From the NCBI RefSeq assembly GCF_015910445.1, contig NZ_CP048882.1, positions 3,100,001 through 3,164,000 on the forward strand: a stretch of DNA of 64,000 nucleotides, given 5' to 3'. Numbering within the stretch: position 1 is the stretch's first letter; every line of letters begins with the position of its first letter. The notes beneath the pieces were generated by a model. It did not search any database. It saw nothing but the letters and a program-made list of their open reading frames with translations, and was not told the DNA's origin. This document shows positions 28,505 to 37,354 of this stretch, in pieces. Both the position numbers and the translations under genes were made by a program. Source of the stretch: Streptomyces bathyalis. GTDB taxonomy: Bacteria > Actinomycetota > Actinomycetes > Streptomycetales > Streptomycetaceae.

Positions 28505-29638
28505 TCAAGAGCGCATGCGCGCGACCCAGTCGGCGGGGCTGACGATCTCCGACTTCGTGGGGAGCGTGTTGGGCGAGATCCAGACGCGGTTGAAGCCGTC
28601 CATGCCCAGGTCGTCGACGACGGTCCGTACGAACCGCTCGCCCTCGCGGTACTGGCGCAGCTTGGCGTCGAGGCCGAGGAGCTTGCGCAGCGCCTGGTCC
28701 AGCCGTCCGGCGCCGGTGGCACGGCGCTTCTGGAACTTCTCCCGGATCTCCGAGACGCTCGGCACGACCGCCGGGCCGACGCCGTCCATCACGTAGTCCG
28801 CGTGGCCCTCCAGCAGCGACATCACGGCGGTGAGGCGGCTGAGGATCTCGCGCTGCGTGGGTGTCTGCACCAGCTCGACGAGCCCGGCCCGCCCGGCCTC
28901 CGGCTTCTCCTCCCCCTCCGCGCCCTGCGAGCGCCCGCCGGCGACCGACTGCGCGACCTCGCGCATCCGCTCCAGCAGCGTGGACGGGTCCATGTCGGTC
29001 TCGCTGAGGAATGCCTGGATCTCGCCCTGGATGTGGTCGCGGAGCCAGGGGACGGCGGCGAACTGCGTGCGGTGCGTCTCCTCGTGCAGGCACACCCAGA
29101 GGCGGAAGTCGTGCGGGTCGACCTCGAGTTCGCGCTCGACGTGCACGATGTTCGGCGCGACGAGCAGCAGACGGCCGGAACCGTCGGCACCGCCCGGCAG
29201 CTCTCGGGTCGCCGGCGCGAACGTCTCGTACTGGCCGAGCACGCGCGAGGCGAGGAACGAAAGCAGCATGCCGACCTCGACGCCCGTCACCTTGCCGCCG
29301 ACCGCGCCGAGCACCGCCCCGCCGGGGGTGCCGGAGCGGCGCTCCTGCACCTTCGCGAGCAGCGGTGTGAGGAGTTCCCTGAAGCCGGCGACGTTGGCGC
29401 GCACCCAGCCGGGCCGGTCGACGACGAGGACCGGGGTGTCCGACTCCGACGGACGGTCCGGCTGCATCCCCGTGAAGCCGCGCACGTGCTCCTCGGACGA
29501 CTTCGCGTGGCGGCGAAGCTCCGAGACGGCCGCTCGCGCCTCCTCGCGGGTCACCTCCGGGCCCGGCCGTACGAGCCGGGTCGCGGTCGCGACCGCGAGA
29601 TTCCAGTCGACCATCTCCACACCACCGAGGCTCGTCAT
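28505..29638 (-). CDS. DUF2342 zinc-dependent metalloprotease
   Basis: The 377-residue protein belongs to the DUF2342/F420-associated zinc-metalloprotease family of actinobacteria. The metal motif is LWVCLHEETHRTQF (HExxH), and further downstream LLEGHADYVMDGVG offers a third ligand candidate. A low-complexity segment (GGRSQGAEGEEKPEAGRAG) interrupts the middle. No signal peptide or membrane helix is evident. It lies between dacB and tilS, as in other Streptomyces. The F420 label of the family is historical and no link to that cofactor is seen here. Confidence 0.88.
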   Translation of the reverse strand: MTSLGGVEMVDWNLAVATATRLVRPGPEVTREEARAAVSELRRHAKSSEEHVRGFTGMQPDRPSESDTPVLVVDRPGWVRANVAGFRELLTPLLAKVQERRSGTPGGAVLGAVGGKVTGVEVGMLLSFLASRVLGQYETFAPATRELPGGADGSGRLLLVAPNIVHVERELEVDPHDFRLWVCLHEETHRTQFAAVPWLRDHIQGEIQAFLSETDMDPSTLLERMREVAQSVAGGRSQGAEGEEKPEAGRAGLVELVQTPTQREILSRLTAVMSLLEGHADYVMDGVGPAVVPSVSEIREKFQKRRATGAGRLDQALRKLLGLDAKLRQYREGERFVRTVVDDLGMDGFNRVWISPNTLPTKSEIVSPADWVARMRS

Positions 29639-29731
29639 GACTTCACGGTACGTGGCACCGCCGCCGGGCGGGAGGCTGCACCGGCGGCGCAGGGGTTCCG
29701 GCCCGGGGGCGTTCCGCGGTTCCTGCCGAGG

Positions 29732-31357
29732 TCAGCCCTCCGACGGCGAACCACGGCAGCCGCAGTTGGCGAGTGCGGCCGCGAGGCTGTCCAGGGAGCG
29801 CTGTGCGCCCTTTCCGTCGGTGGTGCCGGACGTCATGAAGGCGAAGGCCAGCAGCCGGCCGTCGGCGTCCACGACGGTGCCTGCGAGGGTGTTCACGCCG
29901 GTGAGGGTTCCCGTCTTGGCCCGTACGAGACCGGCGCCCTGCTTGCCCTTGTCGCTGCCGTACCTGCTGCCGAGGGTGCCGGTGAAGTGGGCGACCGGCA
30001 TGCCCGTCAGAACGGGGCGCAGCCCGGCGTGGTCGGGGTCGGCGGCGCGCACGAGGAGGCCGGTGAGCAGCTTGGGTGAGACCTTGTCGCGGCGGTCGAG
30101 GCCGCTGCCGTCGGCGAAGTGGGCGCCCTTCAGGGAGATTCCGAGCTTGCCGAGGCGATGGCGTACGGCCTTGCCGGCGCCCTTGAAGCTCGCGGGCTCG
30201 CCCGCGGCGAGTGCGGTCTGCCGGGCGAGGGCCTCGGCGATGTCGTTGTCGCTGTGGGTCAGCATCCGCTCGACCAGCGCGGAGAGCGGGGCCGAGCGGT
30301 GCACGGCCAGCTCCTTTCCCTTGCCCGGCGCCTTCACCTCCTTGGGCTTGCCCTTGACGTCGACGCCGTGCTTCCCGAGTGCCTTGGCGAAGGCCTCGGC
30401 GGCGTCCTTCGCGGGGTCGCCGGACCGCGGAGCGGGGCCGTGCGGCGGGGCGTCGCCGTCCTTGCCGCCCCCGGAGCCGCCTCCGAGGCGGGCCTCGTCG
30501 ACCATGAGCGGACTGACGGGCGCGAGGTTGTCGTTGGTGCCGATGGAGTGGCGCAGAGGCCCGCTGTAGCGCGAAGTGTCGTACCGGAGCGAGACCTTGC
30601 CGTCGTGTCCGCGCAGCCGGCGGGCCGTGTCGCGTGCGAGGCCGTCGAGCGCGTCAGAGGTGAGCGTCGGGTCGCCGCCGCCCTGGAGGACGACGTCGCC
30701 GGAGCCCTTGCCGCGCAACGCCCGGGTGGGGATGCGGTGGTCGGCGCCGCGTGCCGAGAGCGCGGCCACCGCGGTGGCCAGCTTGACGGTCGAGGCGGGG
30801 GTGACGGCGGTGCCGTCCTTGGTGGCGTACAGCTTCCGGCCCGTGGCCGCGTCGACGACCGAGACCGCTCGGACCTTGCCCAAGTCGCCGTCCTTCAACA
30901 GCGGTTCGAGGGTGTCGGCGAGCGCGTCCTCGCTGGGCGGGGGCACTCCTGCCGCGCCCGGGCCGTGCGAGGGCTTGGCGTCGCGACCGCCGCCGGCGGC
31001 GTCGCTGCGTACCGCGTCCATGTCGAGTGCGGCGAGCACGTCCGGCGCTCCCGGGGCGCCCTTGCCCGGGCCGTCTCCGGTGTGGTTCCCGCCACTTCGC
31101 CCTTCCCCGGCGGCGGCCCGTGAACGCTCCGCCGTACGCTGGCCCGAGTCCCACGGTCCGCTCGCGGCCACCGCCGTGACGGCGAGCACCAGTCCGATCG
31201 CGGCAGCGCCGGCCGTCACTCCGACGGTCTGCCGCCGCTGCGGAGTCGCGGTCCGCCAGTGCTGCCGGATCCGCCGCCCGTGACGACGGGCACGGGCCCG
31301 GGCCTTCCGGTATGCCCGGATCGCGGTGTCACGCACCTCTGAGGCGGTGTCACGCAC
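29732..31357 (-). CDS. dacB: D-Ala-D-Ala carboxypeptidase/endopeptidase (S13, PBP4 type)
   Basis: This is a penicillin-binding protein that trims peptidoglycan stem peptides outside the membrane. The 541-residue product has a basic N-terminus, one membrane anchor (VGVTAGAAAIGLVLAVTAVAA), a Gly/Ala-rich linker and the S13 domain. The nucleophile motif is TPASTVKLATAVAAL (SxxK), the second motif HSDNDIAEALARQ (SxN) and the third RAKTGTLTGVNTLAG (KTG). The start region contains a short direct repeat (VRDTASEVRDTA), giving two possible GTG starts. It is the first gene of the minus-strand dacB-tilS-hpt-ftsH-folE series and is divergent from ppa. Confidence 0.93.
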   Translation of the reverse strand: MRDTASEVRDTAIRAYRKARARARRHGRRIRQHWRTATPQRRQTVGVTAGAAAIGLVLAVTAVAASGPWDSGQRTAERSRAAAGEGRSGGNHTGDGPGKGAPGAPDVLAALDMDAVRSDAAGGGRDAKPSHGPGAAGVPPPSEDALADTLEPLLKDGDLGKVRAVSVVDAATGRKLYATKDGTAVTPASTVKLATAVAALSARGADHRIPTRALRGKGSGDVVLQGGGDPTLTSDALDGLARDTARRLRGHDGKVSLRYDTSRYSGPLRHSIGTNDNLAPVSPLMVDEARLGGGSGGGKDGDAPPHGPAPRSGDPAKDAAEAFAKALGKHGVDVKGKPKEVKAPGKGKELAVHRSAPLSALVERMLTHSDNDIAEALARQTALAAGEPASFKGAGKAVRHRLGKLGISLKGAHFADGSGLDRRDKVSPKLLTGLLVRAADPDHAGLRPVLTGMPVAHFTGTLGSRYGSDKGKQGAGLVRAKTGTLTGVNTLAGTVVDADGRLLAFAFMTSGTTDGKGAQRSLDSLAAALANCGCRGSPSEG

Positions 31358-31442
31358 CTCGATCAGCCCCTTTCGCGCCCGTGTACGTGCGTAGGGGACA
31401 CTTAATCACCAGATACATGTGCTGATCATTGAGGAGCCTTCC

Positions 31443-31934
31443 TTGGAGTTCGACGTCGTCATCGAGATCCCGAAGGGTTCGCGGAACAAGTACGAGGTGG
31501 ATCACGTGACCGGGCGCATCCGTCTGGACCGGCACCTCTTCACCTCGACCGTGTACCCCGCCGACTACGGCTTCGTCGACCACACTCTCGGCGAGGACGG
31601 CGACCCGCTGGACGCGCTCGTGCTTCTCGATGAACCCACCTTTCCCGGTTGCATCATCAAGTCCCGCGCCATCGGCATGTTCCGCATGACGGACGAGGCC
31701 GGCGGCGACGACAAGCTGCTGTGCGTACCGGCGTCCGATCCGCGCATGGAGCACCTGCGGGACATCCACCACGTGAGCGAGTTCGACCGGCTCGAGATCC
31801 AGCACTTCTTCGAGGTCTACAAGGACCTGGAGCCCGGCAAGTCCGTCGAGGGCGCCAACTGGGTCGGCCGTGCCGAGGCCGAGGCCGAGGTCGAGGCGTC
31901 GATCAAGCGGCTTGAGGCCCACGGCGACCACTGA
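31443..31934 (+). CDS. ppa: inorganic pyrophosphatase (family I)
   Basis: This soluble pyrophosphatase pulls biosynthetic reactions forward by hydrolysing PPi. The 163-residue protein matches the short actinobacterial form: [43 protein letters not shown] (the Asp cluster that binds metals) and [23 protein letters not shown] 31443 is the likely start because GAGGAG sits six bases upstream and family members begin MEFDV. An in-frame start at 31419 would add eight residues. A strong terminator follows. Confidence 0.95.
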   Translation: MEFDVVIEIPKGSRNKYEVDHVTGRIRLDRHLFTSTVYPADYGFVDHTLGEDGDPLDALVLLDEPTFPGCIIKSRAIGMFRMTDEAGGDDKLLCVPASDPRMEHLRDIHHVSEFDRLEIQHFFEVYKDLEPGKSVEGANWVGRAEAEAEVEASIKRLEAHGDH

Positions 31935-31987
31935 AGCACCGAACCGGGCCTCCGGCGAGACGGGAGCGTACGAAAGGCGTAACCCGA

Positions 31988-32020
31988 AGGGTGCGTCCCC
32001 CGTCCGGCGGGACGCACCCT
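31988..32020. terminator. hairpin terminator after ppa
   Basis: A 12-bp perfect GC-rich stem (arms 31988-31999 and 32009-32020, core GGGTGCGTCCC) with a nine-base loop lies 53 bp after the ppa stop. No U-tract follows, as is usual for Streptomyces terminators. It sits between convergent ppa and the ThrE-like gene and may serve both. Confidence 0.75.
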
Positions 32021-32106
32021 CGTCCCTGCCGGCGCCGGGCTCTGGGCCCCGTCCGGCCTACGCCCTGTCTGACAAATCCCGTCTGGGCTACGACGCCTGG
32101 CACGGC

Positions 32107-33762
32107 CTAGAAGCCGCGGGTGCGCTTGGCCGCGCGGCGGCCGGGCAGCGGCGTCTCGACTCCGGGGCTCTTGATGAACAGCCGCGCCAGCTCGCCGCCC
32201 AGGTTGACGCCGATGGCGATGGCCAGCGCGAGGGCGACCGCCCTGGACATGCTCAGGATGCCCTCGTCCATGTGTCCCTGGGCGATGTTGAGCAGTCCGA
32301 AGTACGTGGCACTACCGGGCAGCAGCGGTCCGATCGCCGCCGTGATGTACGGCAGCGACGACGCGAACTGGTAGCGGGACATCAACTGCCCGAAGAGGCC
32401 GACCAGTCCGGCCGCGGTGACCGTCGCCGCCACCGCGTCGACGTTCACCGGAGGGTTCGTCAGCGCGCCGTAGACCAGCCAGGCCACACCGCCGTTGAGG
32501 GTCGCCAGGGCCACGGTGTGACGTTCCTGCTGGAGCAGTACGCAGAAGGCCAGCGCCAGCAGCATCGCCGCGAAGAGCTGTATCACCGGGCTGACGTCGC
32601 CGTGCGTGTTCTCCGGCGTGAGCTCGGCGCCGAGCTTCGAGCCGATGTAGAGCATCACCAGCACGCCGCCGACGATGCCGACGACGAGGTAGATGACCTC
32701 CAGCAGGCGGGCCGCCGCCGTGATGTAGAAGCCGGTCAGCCCGTCGTGCACGGCGGCGACCAGTGCACGGCCGGGGATCAGCGCGAAGAGACCACCGGTG
32801 ATGACGGCCGCGGCCTTGAGCTTCGTCTCCTCCTGCGAGTCGAAGAGCGCCACCGCGACGCCCATCGCCGCCGGCGGTACCGCGGCGACCGTGAACTGGT
32901 AGAACTCCGGCAGCCCGCGCGCCGCGCACAGCCACGCCAGCCTGTCGCCGAGCATCGCCCCGATCGCGGCGAGTACGAAGACCAGCCCGTCACCGCCGAC
33001 GAGCAGCGACGCGGCGCCGGAGAGCAGGCCGCTGGCGAGGGTCAGCGCGTTCTTGGAGTACGGGTGGCGGTTACGGCGCATGGCGGCCAGGCGCCGGTAT
33101 GCCTCCTCCAGCGTGACGTCGCCCTTGGTGATGTCGTCGACCAGCCTGAAGACGGCGGCGAGACGCGTGTAGTCGGTGCCGCGGCGGCGTACCGTCCGGC
33201 CGACCGTGACCGGGTCGTCGACCAGCGAGGGCTGGTGCGTGATCGAGATCAGCGTGAAGGTGACGGTGGGCTCGCAGCGATCGAGCCCGAACGCGTGGGC
33301 CACGCCGAACATCGCGGCCTCGACATCCTCGGCGCCCTCGCCTCCCGCGAGCAGCAGTTCGCCGATGCGGAGGGTGAGGTCGAGCACGCGGGGCACGGCG
33401 GGGCCCGGCTCCGTGTCCTCGGTACGGCTGAGCCTCTCCGGCGCCGGCCGCTCCGCGAGCGGCATCCGGATCATCGTGCGCATCCGGTCCTGCCAGGGGC
33501 CGCCCGGCTTTATCAGGGACACCTTCGGAATGCCCTCGGGCGGGGTGAAGGCGCTGCCGAACTCCTGCGGCGGCGACGTCAACAGCCCCTCGGGAACGGC
33601 GAATTCGGAGCTCGGGTGGTCGTCGTCCGGTATGGGCGGCAGCGGCATGCCCTGGGGCGGTGTGAACGCGCTGCGCACCTCGTCGGCGAGTTGCTGCCGG
33701 GCCTCCTCCGAGGCGTCCCCGTTCTCCGCCGACCGGCCGTTGCGCTTCGGCTCCCCGACCAC
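32107..33762 (-). CDS. threonine/serine exporter (ThrE) family protein
   Basis: The 551-residue protein has the two-part ThrE architecture. After a proline-rich N-terminal region (two copies of SAFTPP-type sequence) a DUF1212 soluble part (TLRIGELLLAGGEGAEDVEAAMFGVAHAFGL) precedes about ten membrane helices. The family includes the Corynebacterium threonine/serine exporter. GTG 33762 follows GGGAGCGGGAAGAAA. The protein fuses the halves that some bacteria encode as separate ThrE and ThrE_2 proteins. The substrate is inferred from family only. Confidence 0.88.
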   Translation of the reverse strand: MVGEPKRNGRSAENGDASEEARQQLADEVRSAFTPPQGMPLPPIPDDDHPSSEFAVPEGLLTSPPQEFGSAFTPPEGIPKVSLIKPGGPWQDRMRTMIRMPLAERPAPERLSRTEDTEPGPAVPRVLDLTLRIGELLLAGGEGAEDVEAAMFGVAHAFGLDRCEPTVTFTLISITHQPSLVDDPVTVGRTVRRRGTDYTRLAAVFRLVDDITKGDVTLEEAYRRLAAMRRNRHPYSKNALTLASGLLSGAASLLVGGDGLVFVLAAIGAMLGDRLAWLCAARGLPEFYQFTVAAVPPAAMGVAVALFDSQEETKLKAAAVITGGLFALIPGRALVAAVHDGLTGFYITAAARLLEVIYLVVGIVGGVLVMLYIGSKLGAELTPENTHGDVSPVIQLFAAMLLALAFCVLLQQERHTVALATLNGGVAWLVYGALTNPPVNVDAVAATVTAAGLVGLFGQLMSRYQFASSLPYITAAIGPLLPGSATYFGLLNIAQGHMDEGILSMSRAVALALAIAIGVNLGGELARLFIKSPGVETPLPGRRAAKRTRGF

Positions 33763-33956
33763 TTTCTTCCCGCTCCCTAACACTCGCGTCCGCGGTCTTC
33801 GCCCGCTTCCGCCCGCTGGTCCGAAGCATAAGGTCGCTCCCGGGCGGAGGTCCCGGTCAGGGTGCCCCCAAGGGTGCTTCCCGACACGCGTGCGACGGCA
33901 CGCGCGGAACGTGGCGGAAACCGTGCGGTGCGGGGGTGGAGCCGGATCCGGCGGGC

Positions 33957-34736
33957 TCAGCGCCCCAGTGCCCGGTAGCGCCGTACGGAGAGCGTGAAGA
34001 ACACCACAGCCAGCACCACCGGCCAGACGACGGCCAGCAGCAGCGCGTGCTCCGTCGCCCAGGAACCACCGCCGCCCCACACGGGGTTGGCGAACAGTTC
34101 GCGCGCGGCCCGTGCGGTGGCCGACATCGGGTTCCACTCGGCGATCGCGCCCATCCAGCCCGGCATGGTGTCGGGGGAGGTGAACGCATTCGAGAGAAAC
34201 GCCACAGGCCAGACCAGGATCTGCACGGCCTGCACGAGCTCAGGTCTGCCCGCGACCAGACCGAGGTAGATGCCGGCCCACAGCAGCGCGAAGCGCAGCA
34301 GGAGGAGCAGGGCCACCGCGGCGAGGGCTGCCGCAGCGGTGCCATGCCAGCGCCATCCCATCGCGAGCCCGACGCCCAGCAGTACGAGCAGGCTGAGCGC
34401 CGACTGCAGCATGTCCAGCACGCTCCGCCCGACGAGCACCGCCGAGGGATCCATGGGCAGCGAGCGGAACCTGTCGATCACTCCCTTCGTCAGGTCCTGC
34501 GTCAGCGCGACCATGGTCGACTCCAGTCCGAAGGCCATGGTGAGGGCGAGCATGCCGGGCACCAGGAACTCGCGGTAGTTCTCCACGCCCATGCCGCCGC
34601 CGAGGAAGTAGGCGAACATCACCAGCATCAGCGCGGGGAAGGCCAGGCCGACCAGTACCTGTACGGGCTGCCGCCGCCAGTGCGAGAGGCCGCGCCGGGT
34701 CATCGTCCAGGAGTCGGTCATCACGTAGCTGCTCAT
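33957..34736 (-). CDS. ABC-2 type (DrrB-like) permease
   Basis: The 259-residue membrane protein has six hydrophobic segments ([40 protein letters not shown] and others) and the ABC-2 signature region [36 protein letters not shown]. It partners the DrrA-like ATPase whose stop overlaps its ATG. Such pairs export hydrophobic drugs or lipids. Control by the upstream PadR repressor is indicated by two operator-like sites before the ATPase gene. Confidence 0.92.
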   Translation of the reverse strand: MSSYVMTDSWTMTRRGLSHWRRQPVQVLVGLAFPALMLVMFAYFLGGGMGVENYREFLVPGMLALTMAFGLESTMVALTQDLTKGVIDRFRSLPMDPSAVLVGRSVLDMLQSALSLLVLLGVGLAMGWRWHGTAAAALAAVALLLLLRFALLWAGIYLGLVAGRPELVQAVQILVWPVAFLSNAFTSPDTMPGWMGAIAEWNPMSATARAARELFANPVWGGGGSWATEHALLLAVVWPVVLAVVFFTLSVRRYRALGR

Positions 34737-35761
34737 GCGACGGCCTCCGCGGGCTGCTGCCCGGTCATGGTCCCGGTCTGCCGCCCGCCGGTCAGGTGCA
34801 GGAAGACCTCGTCGAGGGTCGGCCTGCGCAGAGCGACGTCCTCCGCTTCGATGCCGGCCTCGCCCAGGGCCCTCACGGTCTCGGTCAGCGCGGCCATACG
34901 GTCGGACACCGGAGCGCTCACCAGCCGCCGGTAGGGGTCGCTCTCGACGACGGCGTCCTGGGACGTGCCGCCTCCCGTACGGGAGAGGGCCTCGGCCAGG
35001 GCCGACGCGGCGGCGTCCAGGTCCGCCGCCTCGCGCACGACGACGTCGATACGGTCCCCGCCGAGGCGGGACTTGAGCTCACCCGTGGTGCCCTCGGCCA
35101 CCACTCGCCCGCCGTCGATCACGGCGACCGAGTCCGCGAGCTGGTCCGCCTCCTCCAGGTACTGCGTCGTGAGCAGCACGGTCGCTCCCCCGCCGGCCAG
35201 CGAGCGCACCGCGTCCCAGACCTCGGTCCGGCCGCGCGGGTCGAGCCCCGTCGTCGGCTCGTCGAGGAAGAGGACGTCCGGGGCACCGCCGTCGACGGTG
35301 CCCAACAGCGCGACGGCCAGGTCGAGGCGGCGGCGCATGCCCCCGCTGTACTGGCGCACGGCCTTGCGGCCGGTGTCCGCGAGCCCGAAGCGCTCGAGGA
35401 GTTCGCCCGCGCGCGTCCTCGCCGTCCGGGCGCCGAGGTGGTGGAGCCTCCCGAACATCTCGAGGTTCTCCCTGCCGCCCAGCTCCTCGTCGAGCGCCGC
35501 GTGCTGCCCCAACAGGCCGATGCGCCGGCGCACTTGGCCGGGCTGCCGCACCACGTCCCAGCCGGCGACCTCTGCCCGCCCGGCGCTCGGGCGGACAAGG
35601 GTGGCGAGGATCCGTACGAGCGTGGTCTTGCCGGCGCCGTTGGGCCCCAGGAGTCCCTGGACGGTGCCGCGCGGCACGGTCAGATCCAGGCCCGCGAGCG
35701 CGGGCTTGCCCCCGTAGTCCTTGTGCAGCCCCACGGCCACGATCGCGTCGTCGGTGTCCAT
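34733..35761 (-). CDS. DrrA-like daunorubicin-resistance family ABC ATPase
   Basis: The 342-residue ATPase has Walker [17 protein letters not shown], signature [15 protein letters not shown], Walker [18 protein letters not shown] and H-loop [15 protein letters not shown]. The C-terminal 100 residues, with [17 protein letters not shown] and [15 protein letters not shown], are typical of DrrA-type exporters. The gene lies 96 bp downstream of padR, and the spacer carries two TCAAA-type palindromes. The stop overlaps the permease start. The exported compound is unknown. Confidence 0.93.
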   Translation of the reverse strand: MDTDDAIVAVGLHKDYGGKPALAGLDLTVPRGTVQGLLGPNGAGKTTLVRILATLVRPSAGRAEVAGWDVVRQPGQVRRRIGLLGQHAALDEELGGRENLEMFGRLHHLGARTARTRAGELLERFGLADTGRKAVRQYSGGMRRRLDLAVALLGTVDGGAPDVLFLDEPTTGLDPRGRTEVWDAVRSLAGGGATVLLTTQYLEEADQLADSVAVIDGGRVVAEGTTGELKSRLGGDRIDVVVREAADLDAAASALAEALSRTGGGTSQDAVVESDPYRRLVSAPVSDRMAALTETVRALGEAGIEAEDVALRRPTLDEVFLHLTGGRQTGTMTGQQPAEAVA

Positions 35762-35788
35762 GCCGATCCTCCACCCCGGTAGTTCTGA

Positions 35789-35848
35789 TCAAATTTGACT
35801 ACCTGTCTCGGCAGACTAGCCGGGCCGATGCCCATTAGTCAAAGTTGA
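35789..35848. promoter_or_regulatory. two PadR-type operators before the ABC pair
   Basis: TCAAATTTGA (35789-35798) is a perfect 10-bp palindrome. TCAAAGTTGA (35839-35848) repeats it with one mismatch. In extended form the sites read ATCAAATTTGACTA and TAGTCAAAGTTGAT, which are inverted relative to each other and 50 bp apart. They occupy the 96-bp spacer between padR and the ATPase gene, which is AT-rich compared with its surroundings. Binding by the adjacent PadR protein is the simplest reading. Confidence 0.75.
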
Positions 35849-35857
35849 TGAGCTGTC

Positions 35858-36478
35858 CTACTTCTCGGCGAACGGGTTCCCGGTGCCCGGCGGCAGCACG
35901 TCGACCTGACGCTCGCCCTCGCCCGCCATGACGTACGCACCGTTCTCGAGGCGCTCCACCAGGCCTCGCGCCCACTCCGCGCCGCTGTCGGCGTTGTGCA
36001 CCCAGAGCTTCATGATCTCGCCGATGTGACCCCACTCCTCGGGGGTGCTCTCGTCCGGTGCCCAGTGGCGCGTCACCTCCTGCCGCCACTCCTCCAGGGA
36101 CGCGATGCGCTGCTTGAGCAGCGAGACGGCCTCATCGCGGGACAGGTCGACGATGAAGCCGACGCCCGAGGTGAGCATGTCCTGCTTCTCGTCGATGGCC
36201 GTGAGCGCGTGACGCAGCAGCCTCATGAACTCGGCGTTGCCGGCATCCGTCACCTCGTACTGCGTGCGGGGCGGGCCGCCGGCGGTGCTCGGCGCGGTCT
36301 CGTACTGACGCAGCAGACCTTGCTTGGCCAGTTGCTTCAGCGCGTGGTAGATCGAGCCCGGTTTGGCGTTGGACCACTCGTGCGCGCCCCAGAACTCCAG
36401 GTCGTTGCGGACCATGTAGCCGTGTGCCCGCCCGTGTTGGCGCACCGCGCCCAGCACCAGCAGCCGGATCGCCGACAT
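35858..36478 (-). CDS. PadR family transcriptional regulator
   Basis: The 206-residue regulator has the PadR winged helix (LLVLGAVRQHGRAHGYMVRNDLEFW, GSIYHALKQLAKQGLLRQYE, YEVTDAGNAEFMRLL) and a long C-terminal Vir-type helical region that usually carries the dimer interface. PadR proteins commonly repress an adjacent efflux operon and release DNA on ligand binding. Here the ABC pair lies directly downstream with matching operators. It could be co-transcribed with them, since only 96 bp intervene. Confidence 0.92.
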   Translation of the reverse strand: MSAIRLLVLGAVRQHGRAHGYMVRNDLEFWGAHEWSNAKPGSIYHALKQLAKQGLLRQYETAPSTAGGPPRTQYEVTDAGNAEFMRLLRHALTAIDEKQDMLTSGVGFIVDLSRDEAVSLLKQRIASLEEWRQEVTRHWAPDESTPEEWGHIGEIMKLWVHNADSGAEWARGLVERLENGAYVMAGEGERQVDVLPPGTGNPFAEK

Positions 36479-36650
36479 CGTCTCCCTCTCGCACTCCGGC
36501 GCGTCGCGCCCGCGTCGCCGCCAGCCTAGACGGGCGGTGCGCGGGCGACGAGGCAGACTTCGGTGAGGGGAGGTCCGGGCGCGTGCGCCGGGCGAGGCAC
36601 CAGGCGGGCCGGATTCCGCTCGGGCACCCGGCCGCCCTGCCCGCCGTCCG

Positions 36651-37235
36651 CTACTTCGGGGGCTCGTTCCCGAAGGCCGCCCAGTCCGGCTCGGGCATGG
36701 CTCCGGTCTCGAAGACGAGGTCGAAGGCGCCCTTGCCGTCGATGCTCTCCCTGATGACGTCCGCGTGCCCCGCGTGCCGTGCCGTCTCCTCGATCAGGTG
36801 CAGGAGGGCCCAGCGCCAGGAGCGCTTGCCGCCCTCGTCCCAGGGGACCTTGGGCGCGTCGAAGGTCTCGTCGAGCGAGCCGAGGGCACGCACGGCCTCG
36901 TCGGTCTCCTGTGCCACGCGCTCGTAGAGGTCGAGCAGAACCTGGACGGTCTCGCCCTCCCCCGGGCTGAAGCTGTCCTCCCATTCACCGACCGAGGCGG
37001 AGAAGTCGAACTCCTCGCCGTCGGCCTGGAGTCTGCGCAGCCAGCCGCGCTCCCCCGTGGCCACGTGCTTGAGCACGGCAGCGAGCGAGAGGGCACTGGC
37101 CGAGGGGACGCTGCGGGCCTGCTCCTCGGTGAGCCCGTGCAGCGAACGCCGGATGCCGCCGCGCTGGGCGTCCAGGTAGGCCAGGAGTGCGCCGCGCTCG
37201 TCGCCGGGCGCTTCCGACTTCACGACTACAGGCAT
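36651..37235 (-). CDS. DinB/DUF664-family protein
   Basis: The 194-residue protein has the DinB-like four-helix pattern with spaced histidines that may bind metal: ALSLAAVLKHVATGERGWLRRL (first His) and WALLHLIEETARHAGHADVIRE (LIEETARHAGHAD signature). Bacillithiol/mycothiol-S-transferase-like enzymes share this fold, and in actinobacteria mycothiol is the likely thiol. No partner gene identifies its substrate. The ATG has GGAAGGTGA upstream. It is on the minus strand downstream of the aldehyde dehydrogenase gene. Confidence 0.85.
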   Translation of the reverse strand: MPVVVKSEAPGDERGALLAYLDAQRGGIRRSLHGLTEEQARSVPSASALSLAAVLKHVATGERGWLRRLQADGEEFDFSASVGEWEDSFSPGEGETVQVLLDLYERVAQETDEAVRALGSLDETFDAPKVPWDEGGKRSWRWALLHLIEETARHAGHADVIRESIDGKGAFDLVFETGAMPEPDWAAFGNEPPK

Positions 37236-37354
37236 GGTCGTCACCTTCCGCCAGGAGCCGCCCTTTACGGCGTCTCTCGATGACGACAACGCTATGAGGC
37301 CTTGCGGTCAGGAACTGTCCTCAAGCGGTACGGCTTCGCGGGCGGGTCCGAGCC

